Below are positions 27,901 to 42,900 of a stretch of 64,000 nt of DNA, one piece after another. The notes under the pieces are model-generated. The model saw only the letters and a list, made by a program, of their open reading frames with translations. It was not told the origin of the DNA and searched no databases. The first letter of the stretch is position 1; the number at the start of each line of letters is the position of its first letter. Source of the stretch: Phoronis australis (lineage: Eukaryota; Phoronida; Phoronidae); contig NMRA01000024.1 of the NCBI GenBank assembly GCA_002633005.1, positions 1,538,780-1,602,779 of the forward strand, read 5' to 3'. A program made the translations under genes and the position numbers.

Positions 27901-30900
27901 TCAAGCAGGCCTACTCACTGTCAATATGGCTGAAGATGAAAGCCAACTCCGGTGGGATTTCTAGCCTGGAGACATTGGCGACTTCCCTGGCTTTGCGTTC
28001 CTGAAATTGTGGGATCAAAAAGTTAAAATGGAACACATTATATAACATGCAGTAATGTCGTTTCATGGATTGCAAAACCTCACTAATTTAGGCCATAATA
28101 TGGCCGAGGGAAATTTCATTTCATCATCTTTTCCAGAAAACGTGTACTGGTAGTGCCAAATTGACCATACATGTTACCCAATACTGGAATTATGTATTTG
28201 CTATAGATTTCGATGTTTCTGTAGTGCTACGGCGTAGTAACAAAATGTTACATATTTCTGGTAATTAATACACATTTTTGCCCATGTTCATAACAAAGAT
28301 TTCAAACCTCCGCTTTGGCTTTTACTGGCAATCTCTTTGTCGAAATATCATGATAATATCTCTTATTACGAGCCTTGCTCGATCAGGGCCAGATGAGTTT
28401 CCAAGGAGCATAACAACACTCACAGTTACTAGATTAAGAGCCTCTAATAGGTAAGTAGGTGCATGTAATGCATTTTGACACTTGACAATATTTTGACTCA
28501 TTTTCATCAGTGCTATGGTTTTTTACAGCCATTGCTATGGCTAGAGCAAAAAAATGGTTGACATGTATGAATTAAGTGGTTTTCCAAGTTCAAATTTTAA
28601 AGCACAGTTGACATTCACCAAGTCAGAAGCTTTTAAAAAATGAAAACGGGCATTTTCTTATCATTTTTGTCCAAAATCAGTGAGAATTTTTCATACTTAG
28701 TATAGCGTAGAAAAAGCTCAACATTGAAGCCAACGCCACCACAACCAGATGAATAACAGAATTTTAATTAAACCAGCACTAATATCATTTCACTCCTGGT
28801 GTTTCACTGTAAACTTAGAAGTCAAAATGAAAGACTTGGCCAACGCAAGTTTCAAATGGAGTGCATTAACACTACATATAGGAATAAATTTTCCATTCAG
28901 AACAGACTACAAATGAATTGAAATTTTACAATTAAAATATAAATAATGACAATAGTTTAAAAATTTTTTAGCCAGCTAAGCAGAACAAAATGCAATTTGA
29001 ATGTGACTGTTATGAATCATACTTGAACAGAATCAATGAGCCATTTAGCCAATAGATTAGGATTCGTCAAACTTCCTTAGGACAAGTGATTTTCTGTTGG
29101 AATTAGCACTCCTAAAAAGACACCATTTTCTGACAGGTTGACAAACAAGGTGAAAAACTGTAGCCAGGGGCAGATCGAGCATTTTGAGTTATGGGGTGTG
29201 GGCAAGACAGAGTATTAGCCAGAATTTTGCCCGTCAGACATCGCACACCCAAAGTGCCAAGTGGAATCTGAAAGAATTCCTCCCTAAACCCGCCATTGGT
29301 AGACTGTGCTACTAAAAGACCACAAACCTCCATTTTATGACAGAAAGTCACATCAGTAGGAATACGTGTTCAATGTTGAAGTAAATGACAGCAGTCCCGT
29401 TAACTTAACACATCCGATCAGAGAACAGAGCACCAACAACAATACTCGATAAACGATAAACGATTAGTCGGTAACTGTAGATGGCTATTATTTGTATTTG
29501 CCTATGGTACACTGGGTCAACTTGTCTGATCCATAACACAACTAACATATGTTGAATATAATTACACCACTGACTATTATACGATACTCAGGTAAAGGAG
29601 AGGGTGACTTTGTTATGAAAACATTCAATTGCTTGTTGCACGTTGTTAACAAGGAACTCATAATAATTATGTAAATGAATCAAGACCACATGTTGAATAT
29701 AGTTAAACTATTGACTTCAGTATGAATGCTAGACAGACGTGGACTTTGCTACGAAAAAAATCAATTGTTTGTTATAGGTTGTGGGCAAAGAACTGGTAAT
29801 ATGTGAAAGAATTAGAATGAATTTCGTTGACAACCCTGAATAGCAATTCATCGTAAATTTGAAATTGCAAGAGCAAAGATCCCTGAAATTTAAGCTGCAT
29901 AAACAAGCTAACTTCTAAGTGTAATTCGAACACAAAAATCACCAAACATTCATTGGCATTTAGACACCGGATTTGGTGCAAATTTTTGCCATTGTGTTGA
30001 ATCCCTTGTGTGACTAAAATGAATACAAAATGCTCTGGGGAATCGTTTGTTATTCTATACTGAACAGCTTCTCATTTCTAATGAAGCTTTAGCAAGAAAT
30101 AAAATAATGCTTTGAAAACTGCATGCTACTTTCATTTCAATTCACCCCTGGGTATTTCAGCTGCACATTGAGTATTTTGTCCAATGGAACCAATTGTGGA
30201 CAATTACAGTAATTAAAGTGACAGAGCAGAGGTATGGAACAATAGTCGACAATTACAGTAACATGTGACAGTGCAGAGGTATGAGCCAACAGGAACCGTC
30301 ACTGTCTGCCTCTATACACAAAAAGGATTCAGAGTTACCTTAGCTTCTTGTTCAGCCTTTTGTCGAGCCTTCTCAACGGCTATGCGGTCCTCTTCCATTT
30401 TACGTCGATATTCGTCGCGCATCTAAAAACACGGCCACAAACTTGTTAACCCATGCAACCCAGGCAACACAGCTTTTACTCACAGCGCAAAGCGTGACTA
30501 TACAAATATCATAGTGATTACCCAGTGATGAACCAGCATAAGTTGAGATTAATTTCATGCATGTACTTAGTGACCACAGTAGGCATTACATACACAACCC
30601 CTGGATATTTGAATCTTCTGCACTAGGACAAGGGATCTGCTTCGCTACATAAAAAGGGGCCTGTTTCACTACAGACACTTAAATTACTAATGTTAAAACA
30701 TCTTATTTGTTTGTCTGACAAATGCAAATAATACCTCGAGTCAGTGACTCACTAACAAAAAAGTGGGGTGCTTTCATGGTCCAAACTGCTTTGATTTTGG
30801 GACCAAATGTTGGTCCAATTCTCTCTAACTAAAATATTTAAAAATCACCCTCATTTGGTCCAAAAATCCCCTCCAGTGAATAAAAAAGTTCCTGATAAGG

Positions 30901-33900
30901 GCTAATGAATTGGTGGTGACCAGGGGTAGGGAATTTTCACTTCAAACAAAAAATTCCCCTCTCAGAAGGCACAGTCAGGCACCACGTCGAGTGAGCTAGG
31001 GCCTTGGCTCTGGTCATAACACCAGTTATAAATCCTATAAAAGGCATAAAAAGTAATGCACCTACATTAGTTTGCAAAATTCCTGTGACTAAATGTATAG
31101 CAAAGATGTATGAATTACCTGAGTCACCTTCAAAGAAGAAGTTAAGCAAAAATATCCTCTGCCACAGATGTGTGTGATACAAACAAACAACAAAATCGAC
31201 CAGACTCACAATTTTCAAGTAATTTACAAATGGGTGTATTGTTGGTCTGTTTTGGCATTAACTAACAAGGTTGCCAAGAAACAACTTTCTATGAGAACAG
31301 CCCCGGGACTCAAAGAAAAATGATAAAGCAATTGCCACTGGGACAGGTGTGACAGGCAAGTAACGCTAAGACAAATACAAGAGGCAACTGCTAAAGGGCC
31401 AAATACAGCAGGCAACCGTTTCCTGGGCGGACAAAGGCAATTGTTACTGGGACAAATACAACAGGCAATTATCTCCAGGGTGGACATAGGCAACTGTTGC
31501 TGGGACAAATAAAAAAGGCAACTGTCTCCAGGGCGGACACAGGCAATTTTTACTAAGACAAATAAAACAGGCAACACTGTTACAGAAATAAATACACCAA
31601 GCAATGGAAAGTTCTGACATCAATCAAGCCAAGTAGGGCAGACAAAAATGTGACCACTGCACTTGTCCTTCACCTTTAGTCTCACAAAAACTAAAATTAA
31701 TGAAAGCAGAAAGATGATTTCTATGAGCTTAAGACACTTTCAATGCAGACTTATGGTAAGTAAACATGGAAAAGGGTGAACAGGGTGTAAAAGTATGTGG
31801 CAGACATTGTAATCAGCTGACTATATGCCTGGGAATAAGACTTCAGAATAAACAGCTAAAAGTGAAACAAATTCCCTTTCCTAATGTGTCACAAATTTGT
31901 TCTTCTTATTAGAAGTATCTGATGTGATTTAGGGTAAAAAATGTGTGGGTGACAGTACACGTGACCTCATTGACAACCCACCAAGAACCACATATGTGTA
32001 TTGTTATTCCCAACACCAGACCAGATGCAGACAGATACAGATTTCTTTTGTCAGGACATACCAGAATTGACATTCACAACCAGTCCTATTTAGACTATCT
32101 AATTACAAATATCTGCACCAGTGGCTACCAACAAAACTTTACACCATGTGATCCCACAAAGACATTTTCTCCTCATCTTCATTTGTACTAAGGAATATAA
32201 GTCACAAGAACACGTCCTAATCTTGCAAACATAATTTGAGTACAGGGGAGAACAGCTTTAAGCTATAGGCAGTCACAGTATACCAAGCTGTTTGAATTAG
32301 TCTGGCACCAGAATGAAGTTGATGAGAATGGGTTTCAGTCATCTATGAATGGAATTTTGGATATACTGCTGTCTGAAATGGTTATTTTTACACCAGAGCT
32401 CTTTGCAATAATTGCGTATTTCAGTAAAACATCATGACAAAAAGAATCAGTTGTACTACAATTACAAGGGACCTCTTCCATATTAGCTTGTGGGATTTTG
32501 TAATGATAGCTATGATTGGTGTGGCCAAACCATTTTTAACTGGACAGATTCAGAGGGTAATTGTTCGTGGGACAAATACAAAGGGAAAATTGTCACTGGG
32601 ACAAATAAGGCAGGAAATTGTGACCTGGACACATGTTGCAGGTGGCTGTCAGCAGGACAAGTGCAACACGTAATTGTCACGACAACAAATACAAGAGACA
32701 ACTATCACTAAATCAAATACAACAAGCACTTGTCATGGAGACATGCATAAAATAGAACACTATCACCGCAGAGACACATGTTGCAATTAGTTGTTACTTG
32801 AACATGTACAACATGCACCAGTTAGTGGGACAAATACAGCCACGAAATAATGACCACTGGGACAACTATAACAGGCAACTATTATAGTGACAAATACAAT
32901 AGGTAACTAACACTGCTGCGAAAATTAAAACAAACAACTGTCGCTGGGCCAAGCAATAGTCACGGGACAGATACAAGAGGATACAGTCACAAAGAAGCCA
33001 ATCTTGGCTTGATCTTAAAGACAAAAATGTGTGCTTGTTTTCCAGTTACCTGAATGTAAATCTTCCTCTGTCTCTGCATTTTGAACTGTGCTTGGGCCTT
33101 TATGAAACCCTTTCTGATCAGCATGAAGCGAGTCCTGGAAATAGAGTCAAGTAACAAATGGGATGGGCGAAGAGTAAATCAACTCGATATTGGCTCAAGC
33201 AAAAGTCAGTGCCAAGGTTTGATCTCCTAATACTGGTTTTGGGGAAAACTCAAATTTTCAGCTCAAGAACTACAACTACTACACGAATCTGAAGTCAACA
33301 GTCATTCTCGGACATTTAACGAAAAACTGACAAGATATGGAAAGTGTCAAACTAACAGTGCATCAATTAACCATAAGTAGCCGAAGTCCCATGAATTAAG
33401 TACGTGTCCATTTTTATAAACAAAGTGATCTACTATTGTATGATATGCTTGTATTACTCAGTAATGGAAATGCTCGACCAGTGAGTAACTGAAAACTTTA
33501 CCATATCCAACAAATATTACACATACCTACATGTGTTTTACATGATACACACTTTCATGGAAACATGAGAATAAGAATAACTATTAACAGAATAGAAAAC
33601 ACTTTTCTTTTTCAAAAAAAGTCCTCTGAGAATAAAACAAAACTGATAACTAAAGGAGAACAGACACGAGTTGCACATTCTGATTTTGTTATTCACAACA
33701 CTGACTAACACTGACAGGGAACACGTCAACAGACTTACGTAGGTTGGTAGCGTTTCAGAGAAGAATGAATAATTCAGAGACAGACTGAGAATTTCAGAAT
33801 TGGGTAGAATTTATTCGCCAACAAAACGGCATATTTCACACATTCACGCATTCTTCATGCCTTCTGCGCAAGACAAAAGAGGGGGGTACTGTGTAAGGGG

Positions 33901-36900
33901 GTTAGAACAAGAAATAAAAGACAGGATACAACACCCTTTTCACATTTCAACCAACTCACCAGACGGTTGATATAAACGTAATATCCTGATGCTACCCCTC
34001 TCAATTAATGGTATTCATTGACAATACCACGCAGCCATGAGACAATTTGGTTCATTGCTGTCAAGCTCATCAATGTTTTACATGAAAGCTAGTTTGCCAT
34101 TTGTCATTCTAATGCCAGTTAAGTTTTACTGTCGATGCACATTGGCTCGAAATGCTGGCATAACACTGACAGGTCGAGGGAACAAGCAAGGACTCTTCAA
34201 CGTTCAAATTCACGCAGAAATACATTTAGCGACCTAACACTTCAAAAACTAGGCAAATTGTAAGAGTTGAATTTAGGGTTTGGCTTTGGACGAAGTCAAA
34301 GACCAGGAGGTATACATTAACAAGCACAGGTTTTCGATGTATGGGTGGTAATTTGCCCAGATGAATATTTGACGATGTCTCAGTCAACTCTGCTGCTAGA
34401 TTTTATCATCTAATTCAAGAGCATGTAAGAGATCTTGTGTTGAATGTCTCGCGTAGAGTTAAAGTAAGTAAGTTCCTGAATAAATATCTTTCCACACAAA
34501 AGACAATTAAACTTTTGAAGCTGCTTGAATTGTGTTGAAGCCAAAGGTAAGAAAACTATACTGTACAAAAACTTGTCTCGGCAACATCATTGTATCAGGT
34601 GAATGATTAACTAACTTCAGTTTATGGTCTAACACTCCTTTGAAAATGCAAATAACTACAAACATTGAAAAGATATTCTTTCCAAATCAATACTTCTAAT
34701 GAAGCAGGTCATAAATGTTTATGTTCACATATCATTAAAACAGTCGCTTTCAGAAATCTTGTGACCATACCGTTGAATCCAGCGTCTGACGGACGCTTGA
34801 AGAAGAATGCTCGCTCGAAGCATGCGCTGGTACCGTCTCTTGGCAATGTAACACCGCGCATGCTTTTGCAAAACGAGTATGGCCTTGTCGAGTTTCTGCT
34901 GTCGCTCAGCTTCCAGGTGAGTGTTGAAAGATTCACGCATAAACACCTGAAAGTAACAGACTTTCCATTTTATTTCAGTAAAAAAGTGTGACCTTATGTA
35001 TTCAAGAGGTTCCCGCATTTGCACAATGCACACCTAGTTGGTGGTCCCTAACACATTTAGAAACCTGCGCCTTACTGTTCAACTTGATAAATACTACACA
35101 AAAACATATCTAAGGTTGTTTTTTAACGATGAGTCTTGCTAACTGAGTGTCAATCACAACTTTTATGACTTTAAGCCAGCCACATCATAGGGCCGCTCAA
35201 GTTGGGAAAAAATCAGGTGACATTTTCTAGAAATAACAAAACAAGAGCAACGCAGAGCGTTGAAATGCGCCCACAATTGCACCACATACGGTATCCTTCT
35301 AGGGTTGTTTATTGGTACCATAAAGTGGCCAGTAGAGGGCATATATGTAGTATGTTGTATTTTGCAAAATGGAAAGGCATGGTCATTGTCTCCTCAATAG
35401 GCTAGGGGCAAAATGTGAGTGATCTTCATAATACAAGCACATCCTATNNNNNNNNNNNNNNNNNNNNNNNNNNNNNNNNNNNNNNNNNNNNNNNNNNNNN
35501 NNNNNNNNNNNNNNNNNNNNNNNNNNNNNNNNNNNNNNNNNNNNNNNNNNNNNNNNNNNNNNNNNNNNNNNNNNNNNNNNNNNNNNNNNNNNNNNNNNNN
35601 NNNNNNNNNNNNNNNNNNNNNNNNNNNNNNNNNNNNNNNNNNNNNNNNNNNNNNNNNNNNNNNNNNNNNNNNNNNNNNNNNNNNNNNNNNNNNNNNNNNN
35701 NNNNNNNNNNNNNNNNNNNNNNNNNNNNNNNNNNNNNNNNNNNNNNNNNNNNNNNNNNNNNNNNNNNNNNNNNNNNNNNNNNNNNNNNNNNNNNNNNNNN
35801 NNNNNNNNNNNNNNNNNNNNNNNNNNNNNNNNNNNNNNNNNNNNNNNNNNNNNNNNNNNNNNNNNNNNNNNNNNNNNNNNNNNNNNNNNNNACATGCCAA
35901 TTTTCACAATCATTCTTTGAGCGGTTTGGTTGATAGAGGGGTGGACGCACAAAAACAGACTCGAAAACACTAAAAATGGCCACTAGGTGGCGCAAACTAT
36001 GTCGAATCCATCTGAAAACGGCAGGATAGCGTCACCTCACTAATAGGTGCCTACATACCAAATTTCATGAAAATCCGTTCATGACTTTTGAAGATACAAA
36101 GGCAAGCGTAAAAAACTAAAATTGCCACTAGGGGGCACACCGGTAGTCGGATCCGTCCGAAAGTTCGCATATGCCGTCCCATTCATAAATGGAACATATG
36201 TGCCAAATTTCATGAACATATGTCAAAGGGTTTTGGAGATAGAGCAGCGGACGCCGGACGCCGCCCGTACGGACGGACGGACGGACGGACGGAGATGACG
36301 GCATAATGCGTCCACATATAAATATGTGGGCGCATAAAAATACTGTATCACCACTTTGTTCTTAAAAAACGCCAACCAGAACCAATTGTTTTGTCCTAAA
36401 GAGTTTGTAATACACAAGCCAGCTTACAAGATCTGTAACCTAGAGAATATCCCAAGCAGCAATCGTGACCATAGAGACACACCCGCAAATTACAGAGAAA
36501 TGACCTACATGGAAATTTACTGTTCCATTTGAAAAAAATTCTAACTTGATAATTTAAAAAACTTGATTTGCATGTTCCTTAAATCCCGTTCATTTTGATG
36601 CAATCAGATACTGGTGTCATAGATTTGTGGTGTGCATTCAATTCAAACCCTGATCAATCAAGGTTGAAAACACGGGGGCACACATAGTGAAAGGTGCGAA
36701 TTGGGAGAGGGCATTGAAATGGTTATACCTGTTTTTCATAACTTAGGTATACAGATGGGACCCACTTTTTGCCTGTGCTTCAGGTACACACGGTACCCCT
36801 GAAGCTTAGTAGACGTGCACAAATTATAGCCATTTTAAGAAGATCACAATTTTCAAAGCCAAGCAGCAACCCCTCACACATATATGGGTAGTGCACCCGT

Positions 36901-39900
36901 GGAACAAGTCCGGCCTACCCTTGTCGTTCCGAGCTGATAGTGTTGAACGTGTACTCCGCCAACAGCGTCCATGATGGTGGTGCAGAACAGCTTGATATTC
37001 TTCCTGTTGTCCACCTGTTGGCTGTTCAGTAAGCAAAAGAACCTGGAAATGACGTAAATTAGTGTAACAACAAAAATCGATGAAACAATATATTCTTTAT
37101 GATCATAATATTCAAGACCATGGTCTGCGTTATTTATTGTCTGCACACAGCGGCAGTTTCAATAAATGACAATTTTGCAGAATTCATCAAATACGAGACA
37201 TCACAGCCTGTACGTTTGCAAAAATAATTCATACCATCTGAAATGGCAAATCATGAAGTTTTCCAACTGGTTTCACCACGTTCCAAATAACTATTACTTG
37301 CCTGTCGATAAAAGCGCGGAAGCGCGTTCTGATTGGATAGCCGAGCTTGCGGATGCGGATAGTCTCTAGCATGCCAGTGTAGCGAAGCTGATCCATGACA
37401 ATGGCTGTGTCAAAGGTCATGGGTGCTTTACTGGCGTTGGGCTTGATGCATCGAACAAACAACGGGTTGCATCTACAAACAGAATAACTACAGAGATGAA
37501 GATTTTAAGAAGCAGCACTTCAGGAATTCTAGTCAGAGACCCTATCGAGTTTGAAACAACCCGACGGTGTATTTCTATACGTCAGGGTTAGTTAGCTTGA
37601 CCCAAGCATTCTGGAACAAGGTACATGCGGCATATAACTCTCTGGCTTTTTGAGACCAAGAAGGCATCTTTCATTTCACTACATTACTAATTCTGGTCTG
37701 CCGAGTTGACGTGGATGAAATGCAATTTTTATCTAATGCAGACATTTGGAGACATGGGTGATTGTTGACCTCAATCCTGAGGCTGTTACACAGAACAACA
37801 TTGGCGACTTGAAGACATAATGATCACAAAGAATCTTCATGACAATGCTGCATATAACAGCACATTACGCTGCCCAGGGACTACTCTACTGACGTCCACC
37901 AACGAGGCATATTTCACTATAGCATTGCTATTCCATTAGATGATTACGAAACACCGTTCACGAACAACACAAAGCAACAACGAGCATGCAGTTCACTGGT
38001 TGCTGTTCGTTAAGGGTACTACATAAGCCAGCTGAACAAAACACTAATTGGCATTCCAAAGTCTATGTTGCATAAAACAAATTAGCCCTCTAGAGACAAG
38101 CAAAAATCGCACCTCACTGAATAAGTCTGACAAACACTACTCATCTGCTAACAAACGTGCAATGACAACAAAGAACATAGCAGTGTGAAGTAGCAGTACA
38201 CACATAGTGTACATTCATCTTCAGGGGAATTCAGTTTAATCAGAATGTTGGTTTGCCGTAAGTGATTCCAAATACCCAGCCTTCCTCAGGATTCTGCCAA
38301 GAGCATTTCCCTTCCTATCAGGAAATCACCAAAAACATGACCCAACTGTACAGTATACTGGAGCATTTTACACTGTTTAGTAGGTGAAAACTGTATCCCA
38401 GTACAGGATCGTGTGCCCCAAAATTGATCTTGGCGTATTTTTACACGAAAAATGTGATCTTATCAGGCGAAACATATTAGAACCTGAACAACCAAGGAAT
38501 GCTTTAAGAAGCCTTCTGCCACAAAAAAGTAACTTTCGATGGCATACAATTACAAATTAACAGATCCCAACATGTCCAAACTTGTTCCTTCACAATATTT
38601 AGATTCGAAGCAATTTCTGAGCACAGGAAAATCTAGCACTTCTTTAGTGATTGAGACGATGTTCGGCCCATAAAATAAGACATATGAGGCTAACTTAACG
38701 AGTCACGTTTCAAGAATTAAATGAACAGTCAGCTCTTCCCGTGCTTAGAAATCAGGTCTTGTACCCTGACTACCAAAGATACAAAATGAGACCTGTTTAA
38801 TGGTAAGCCAAGTAAATCTACAGCACTTTTTTCACAATGGCGGGTTTCTAGTGCCATAAAGATAACATCTACATTCAGCTGGAAACATGCAGCCACACAA
38901 ACAAAAACAACAACAACAAAATTCTAACACACCAGGTACAGTAATTTACACATTTGCTAAGTTAATAACTTTTCAGTGAGATACAACTCCCAAATTCCGT
39001 GTAAACATGAACGAGTTGTCATCATATCTCATCACATTCGTCGTTCTCCGTTCATCACTCTCGTTATTGCACTTGAGCAAAACCAATCCCACAATGCATT
39101 ACACTGAAGATACAGAATAAACATTTACGACAATTGAAGAAACTACTGCACCTTCTAACAAAACAAAATAACAATCCTTCTGCTAATTCACACTCTTTTA
39201 ATTCACATTTTGCTCCCGTGATGGTGCTTATACCAACGTAAAATTCTTCTCTATTTGCAAGGCACATGTCCGGAACAGCAATTCACACAATTTTGTACAA
39301 ATTAACAGAAGAATCGCCACACGCCATGAACAAAAAATGCCAAGTATAGTCTGCATAGCTTATACCTCGTCTGCTTTAAGTATCCATAGTTGTTTACTCT
39401 ACATGAAAGAAAACAAAGTTAACCCAAACTAACGGCAGCAAAGGGATCAACATTGAGAAATAAATGCACAAGATATTTGCTCTAGAAACACATAACTTTT
39501 AGAAAACATTTTTGTGTTACAAAAAATCAGTTAACATGTTCTCTAAGTGGTCTAGCTTATATCAGTATTCCGACTGGGACATGTAAGCTAAAAACAGTAT
39601 GGCTAGACAATTAAATTGGACATAATAAAAACGCAACTTTCACTCAACTTACTTTGACATGCAGCCAATCAAATTCAGCAATGATTCGTTGAAGCTGGCT
39701 GCAACGGTGGGAGTTTTGGGTTTCATTGTCAGGAAGCGACCGGTGGATTTATTGACAGTTCTCGTGACGAGCGTGTCCCGCAATTTGTTAAACATTTCCG
39801 AAATCATCTCATTCTTGCTCTGAGTGAGAAGGTCCACCACGTCACTGCGCAAGGTGTCCTTGTTTTTCTCCAGGAAGCCCTTCACCTAAAACAAATCAGT

Positions 39901-42900
39901 CGTTGCCATCGGCTATTAATTTCTTGACCTAAAGTTCCAGCTTTTTAAAGATGCCCAGATCTAACGTTTTCTGTAGCTTTCTGAGCTTAACTCAAATTAT
40001 TGTACGATGTATTTTTCGTAACGGACAATAAAAAAGACAAATATCACTAAGAAAAATTTATGACAATGTTCAATCAAATAAACGCATTGATAAAAAGGTC
40101 AGACGATTACTGAATACATCTGACTACATAAAAACCTAATGATTTTTCAAAATAAAGTCTGGTAATTTAAAAAGCAGAATGTTGTTAAAATACATGGGTT
40201 GTGGGACATAGTCCGCAAGCTCGTCACACACAAGCAATTCCCACTGGTCATGTTTCTGTTTGCATAAATTAAAACTATACTCTATGCTACTTTATGGTTG
40301 TTCTAACGTATCCAATGGTAACCAACGTGAAACTGTACCCATTAGCAATTTCAACGTAAAATAGAAGTTCGGCAAAAAGACGTATGTCGCAGGAATACAG
40401 AAACTACAATGTCTAGCATTGTTCAAGAGGGCTACGCCAAAGCTTTGTCAGAAATTGGGTGAATGATTGACATCAGATCATTTTGAGCATGACATGTTTT
40501 CAACTTCTTTGACCAGATGAGCAGAAAGGTACATGGTTAGTCCCTAAAAGACGTACAAATGCATTTAACACATTTTAAATCAGTGCTTGGAATAATAAAT
40601 GACAAAAAAGAGTAATTTGGTCCGGTGATATATGGTTCCGCAAATAAATAGGCTTGTGTGAAAGAAATATTTTTTGTGTTGTAAAATTTAACTGAAACAA
40701 ACATTTTTACATTGGATAAAATCAAAACAATGATAAAAAGAGACGAAAAAAGAAGAAACTAGAAATCAAGTAGAATGAAGTGGAAACCAACAAGAAGGAA
40801 ATTCTCTTAAAAAAGGAAAATTCCAAGCCCTGTTAAATAGACATTTACAACTGCAGTTCCAGACTTCAGCTTGACTTACGTTGTATGTGACCTGTCCTGC
40901 GTAGTGTTCGATGCGGAACTCTGAACTGGCCAATCGTGGCTTGCTGTAGAGTGAGGAGACCACGTGGTTAAAGTGACACTTGTCCAGGAACGACTGATCC
41001 GTACCCTGCGTAGACCAACAAACATTTGTATTACAAAGTTTAAATTCCTCTTCACAATAGTCAATCTAGTAGTCATGACTGGGAATTACGAATCAAATTG
41101 TCTGAAAACTTTTGGCTCACACTGTATCTAGTACAGCAGACAATGTAACGAGATATGCCAGCAGCACCGCTAGTCATTGTGAAGTCAATTAAGGGCACAA
41201 GACAAACAAATTACAGATACAGAAAAGAACACTATTAGCATTGCGGTGATGGCCAAGTTATGACTATTACCTTCAGTCTTTTTTTGGTGTGCATACATTT
41301 TGGGTACACAACCGGTTGTTTGAAGACTAGCAGAAAAGTATCTTCTGATACGACATGAACGATAAACCAAGCGCTCAAGGACTATACTGACTTGACTCAA
41401 GAACTGATCAATCACATTGTGTGAAATAGAAAAAATAACTAAAAGAGAGATACGCAATTTTCCACGTCACTTTTGAAGCTAAATGTCGGTGGACCCGGAG
41501 CCAGAATATAATCAACAAGATGTTTAGCAGCCTGAATGTATCACCTTAGGGAAATGACTCTCATCATCCAACAAGTGTAGTATGCCAGTTGGCTTCTTGG
41601 ACAGCAGGTCTAGGACAGGCTGATTGTCATGAAAGTCGATCGTCTGCCAGTCGATTTGCTCGCTGGCGTATACCTCCTGCTCTAGTTTAAAGATGTGTCG
41701 GTTGAAGTAAAGGTGAAGTGTTTCGTTGGCATAGTTGATGCACAGTTGCTCAAAACTGTTCACTGCAAAATCCTGAGGAGAGAGACCATCTTGATTCACA
41801 CCGAGCAATTACAACCCCAAAATGTATGCCTTCAAGCCTATATTCTGACAATTTTTCCAATACAGGCAATTTTAAAGTTACAAATTATGTTTAGGATTCG
41901 TGGGCAGTTTCTCTAAATAAAACAGTTTGAGTGTCAGTGAAAAAAAAGCTTTTATTCCGCTATGATAAGTCGGGCAATCACCAAGCCAGTTATTTGTTTT
42001 AGACGACTGTTGAAATCATTATGTAGTTTTTTAGCTTGTATATGTTCAAAACACTTTATGAAAAGTGCAGAACCCAAGCAGCATTATGCCAAATCCTTGT
42101 CATCAACAGAAGACAACAGGAAAGCGCAAAAAAATGGCAGACCACAACTGAAGTTTGTTACTTTTAAAAGCTTTGCAGCAATGGACACGCATACCTCAAA
42201 TCCGAATATATCCAGGATGGCGATTGAAAGAGTCTTGTTGGAGCGGTCCACTATCCGATTGATTCGTTCCACTAGCCATGTAAATAACCTCTGGTACAGT
42301 GCTTTGGCAACGGCATCCCTGCAAAAGAAGCCAGGCGGATCGATTGCAAGATATGAATAAATACAATGCACTGCTTACAGTATACTTAAGCGGAATAACA
42401 AGTTGATCTAGAACAATCTTGCTCTGATTTTATACCCAGTTGTGTATCCATTAACAATACAGAGCTGTAACATGGATTCATCATGCTTTCCCTACAAACA
42501 TATTTCTCTTCCCCAGAAGCACAGCTCTTGTCAACGGAGACGTAAACAAGCATGTGGCTGGTACAATGTGTAAACAAGCATGTGGCTGGTACAATGTGTA
42601 AACAAGCATGAGGCTGGTACAATGTGTAAACAAGCATGTGGCTGGTATAATGTGTAAAAGCAGCAAGAATGGGTACAATCGTCATTAACAAGAAATGTAC
42701 TCGTCAGAAACAAATCGTTGTGCATGAAAAATGAATTTCAGCATATGAGAAAGGAAGAGTATTCACGTCAAGAGAATGTCGTTATTGACACACTCAAAGT
42801 GGTTCCTAGGTCAAGAAGATTGAGTTTTCTTCCATGGGTAGGGGGCGCTGCCGTATGTTCAAAATCCACACCAAATATAAATTGTCTGGTTGACCAGAAC

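Noticed and set aside
31224-31604. 126-codon minus-strand open frame rich in Cys and Leu
   Set aside because: A translation of the 30-bp minisatellite, with no splice context.
42481-42725. Repetitive minus-strand frames encoding [19 protein letters not shown]
   Set aside because: Translations of the 28-bp minisatellite.
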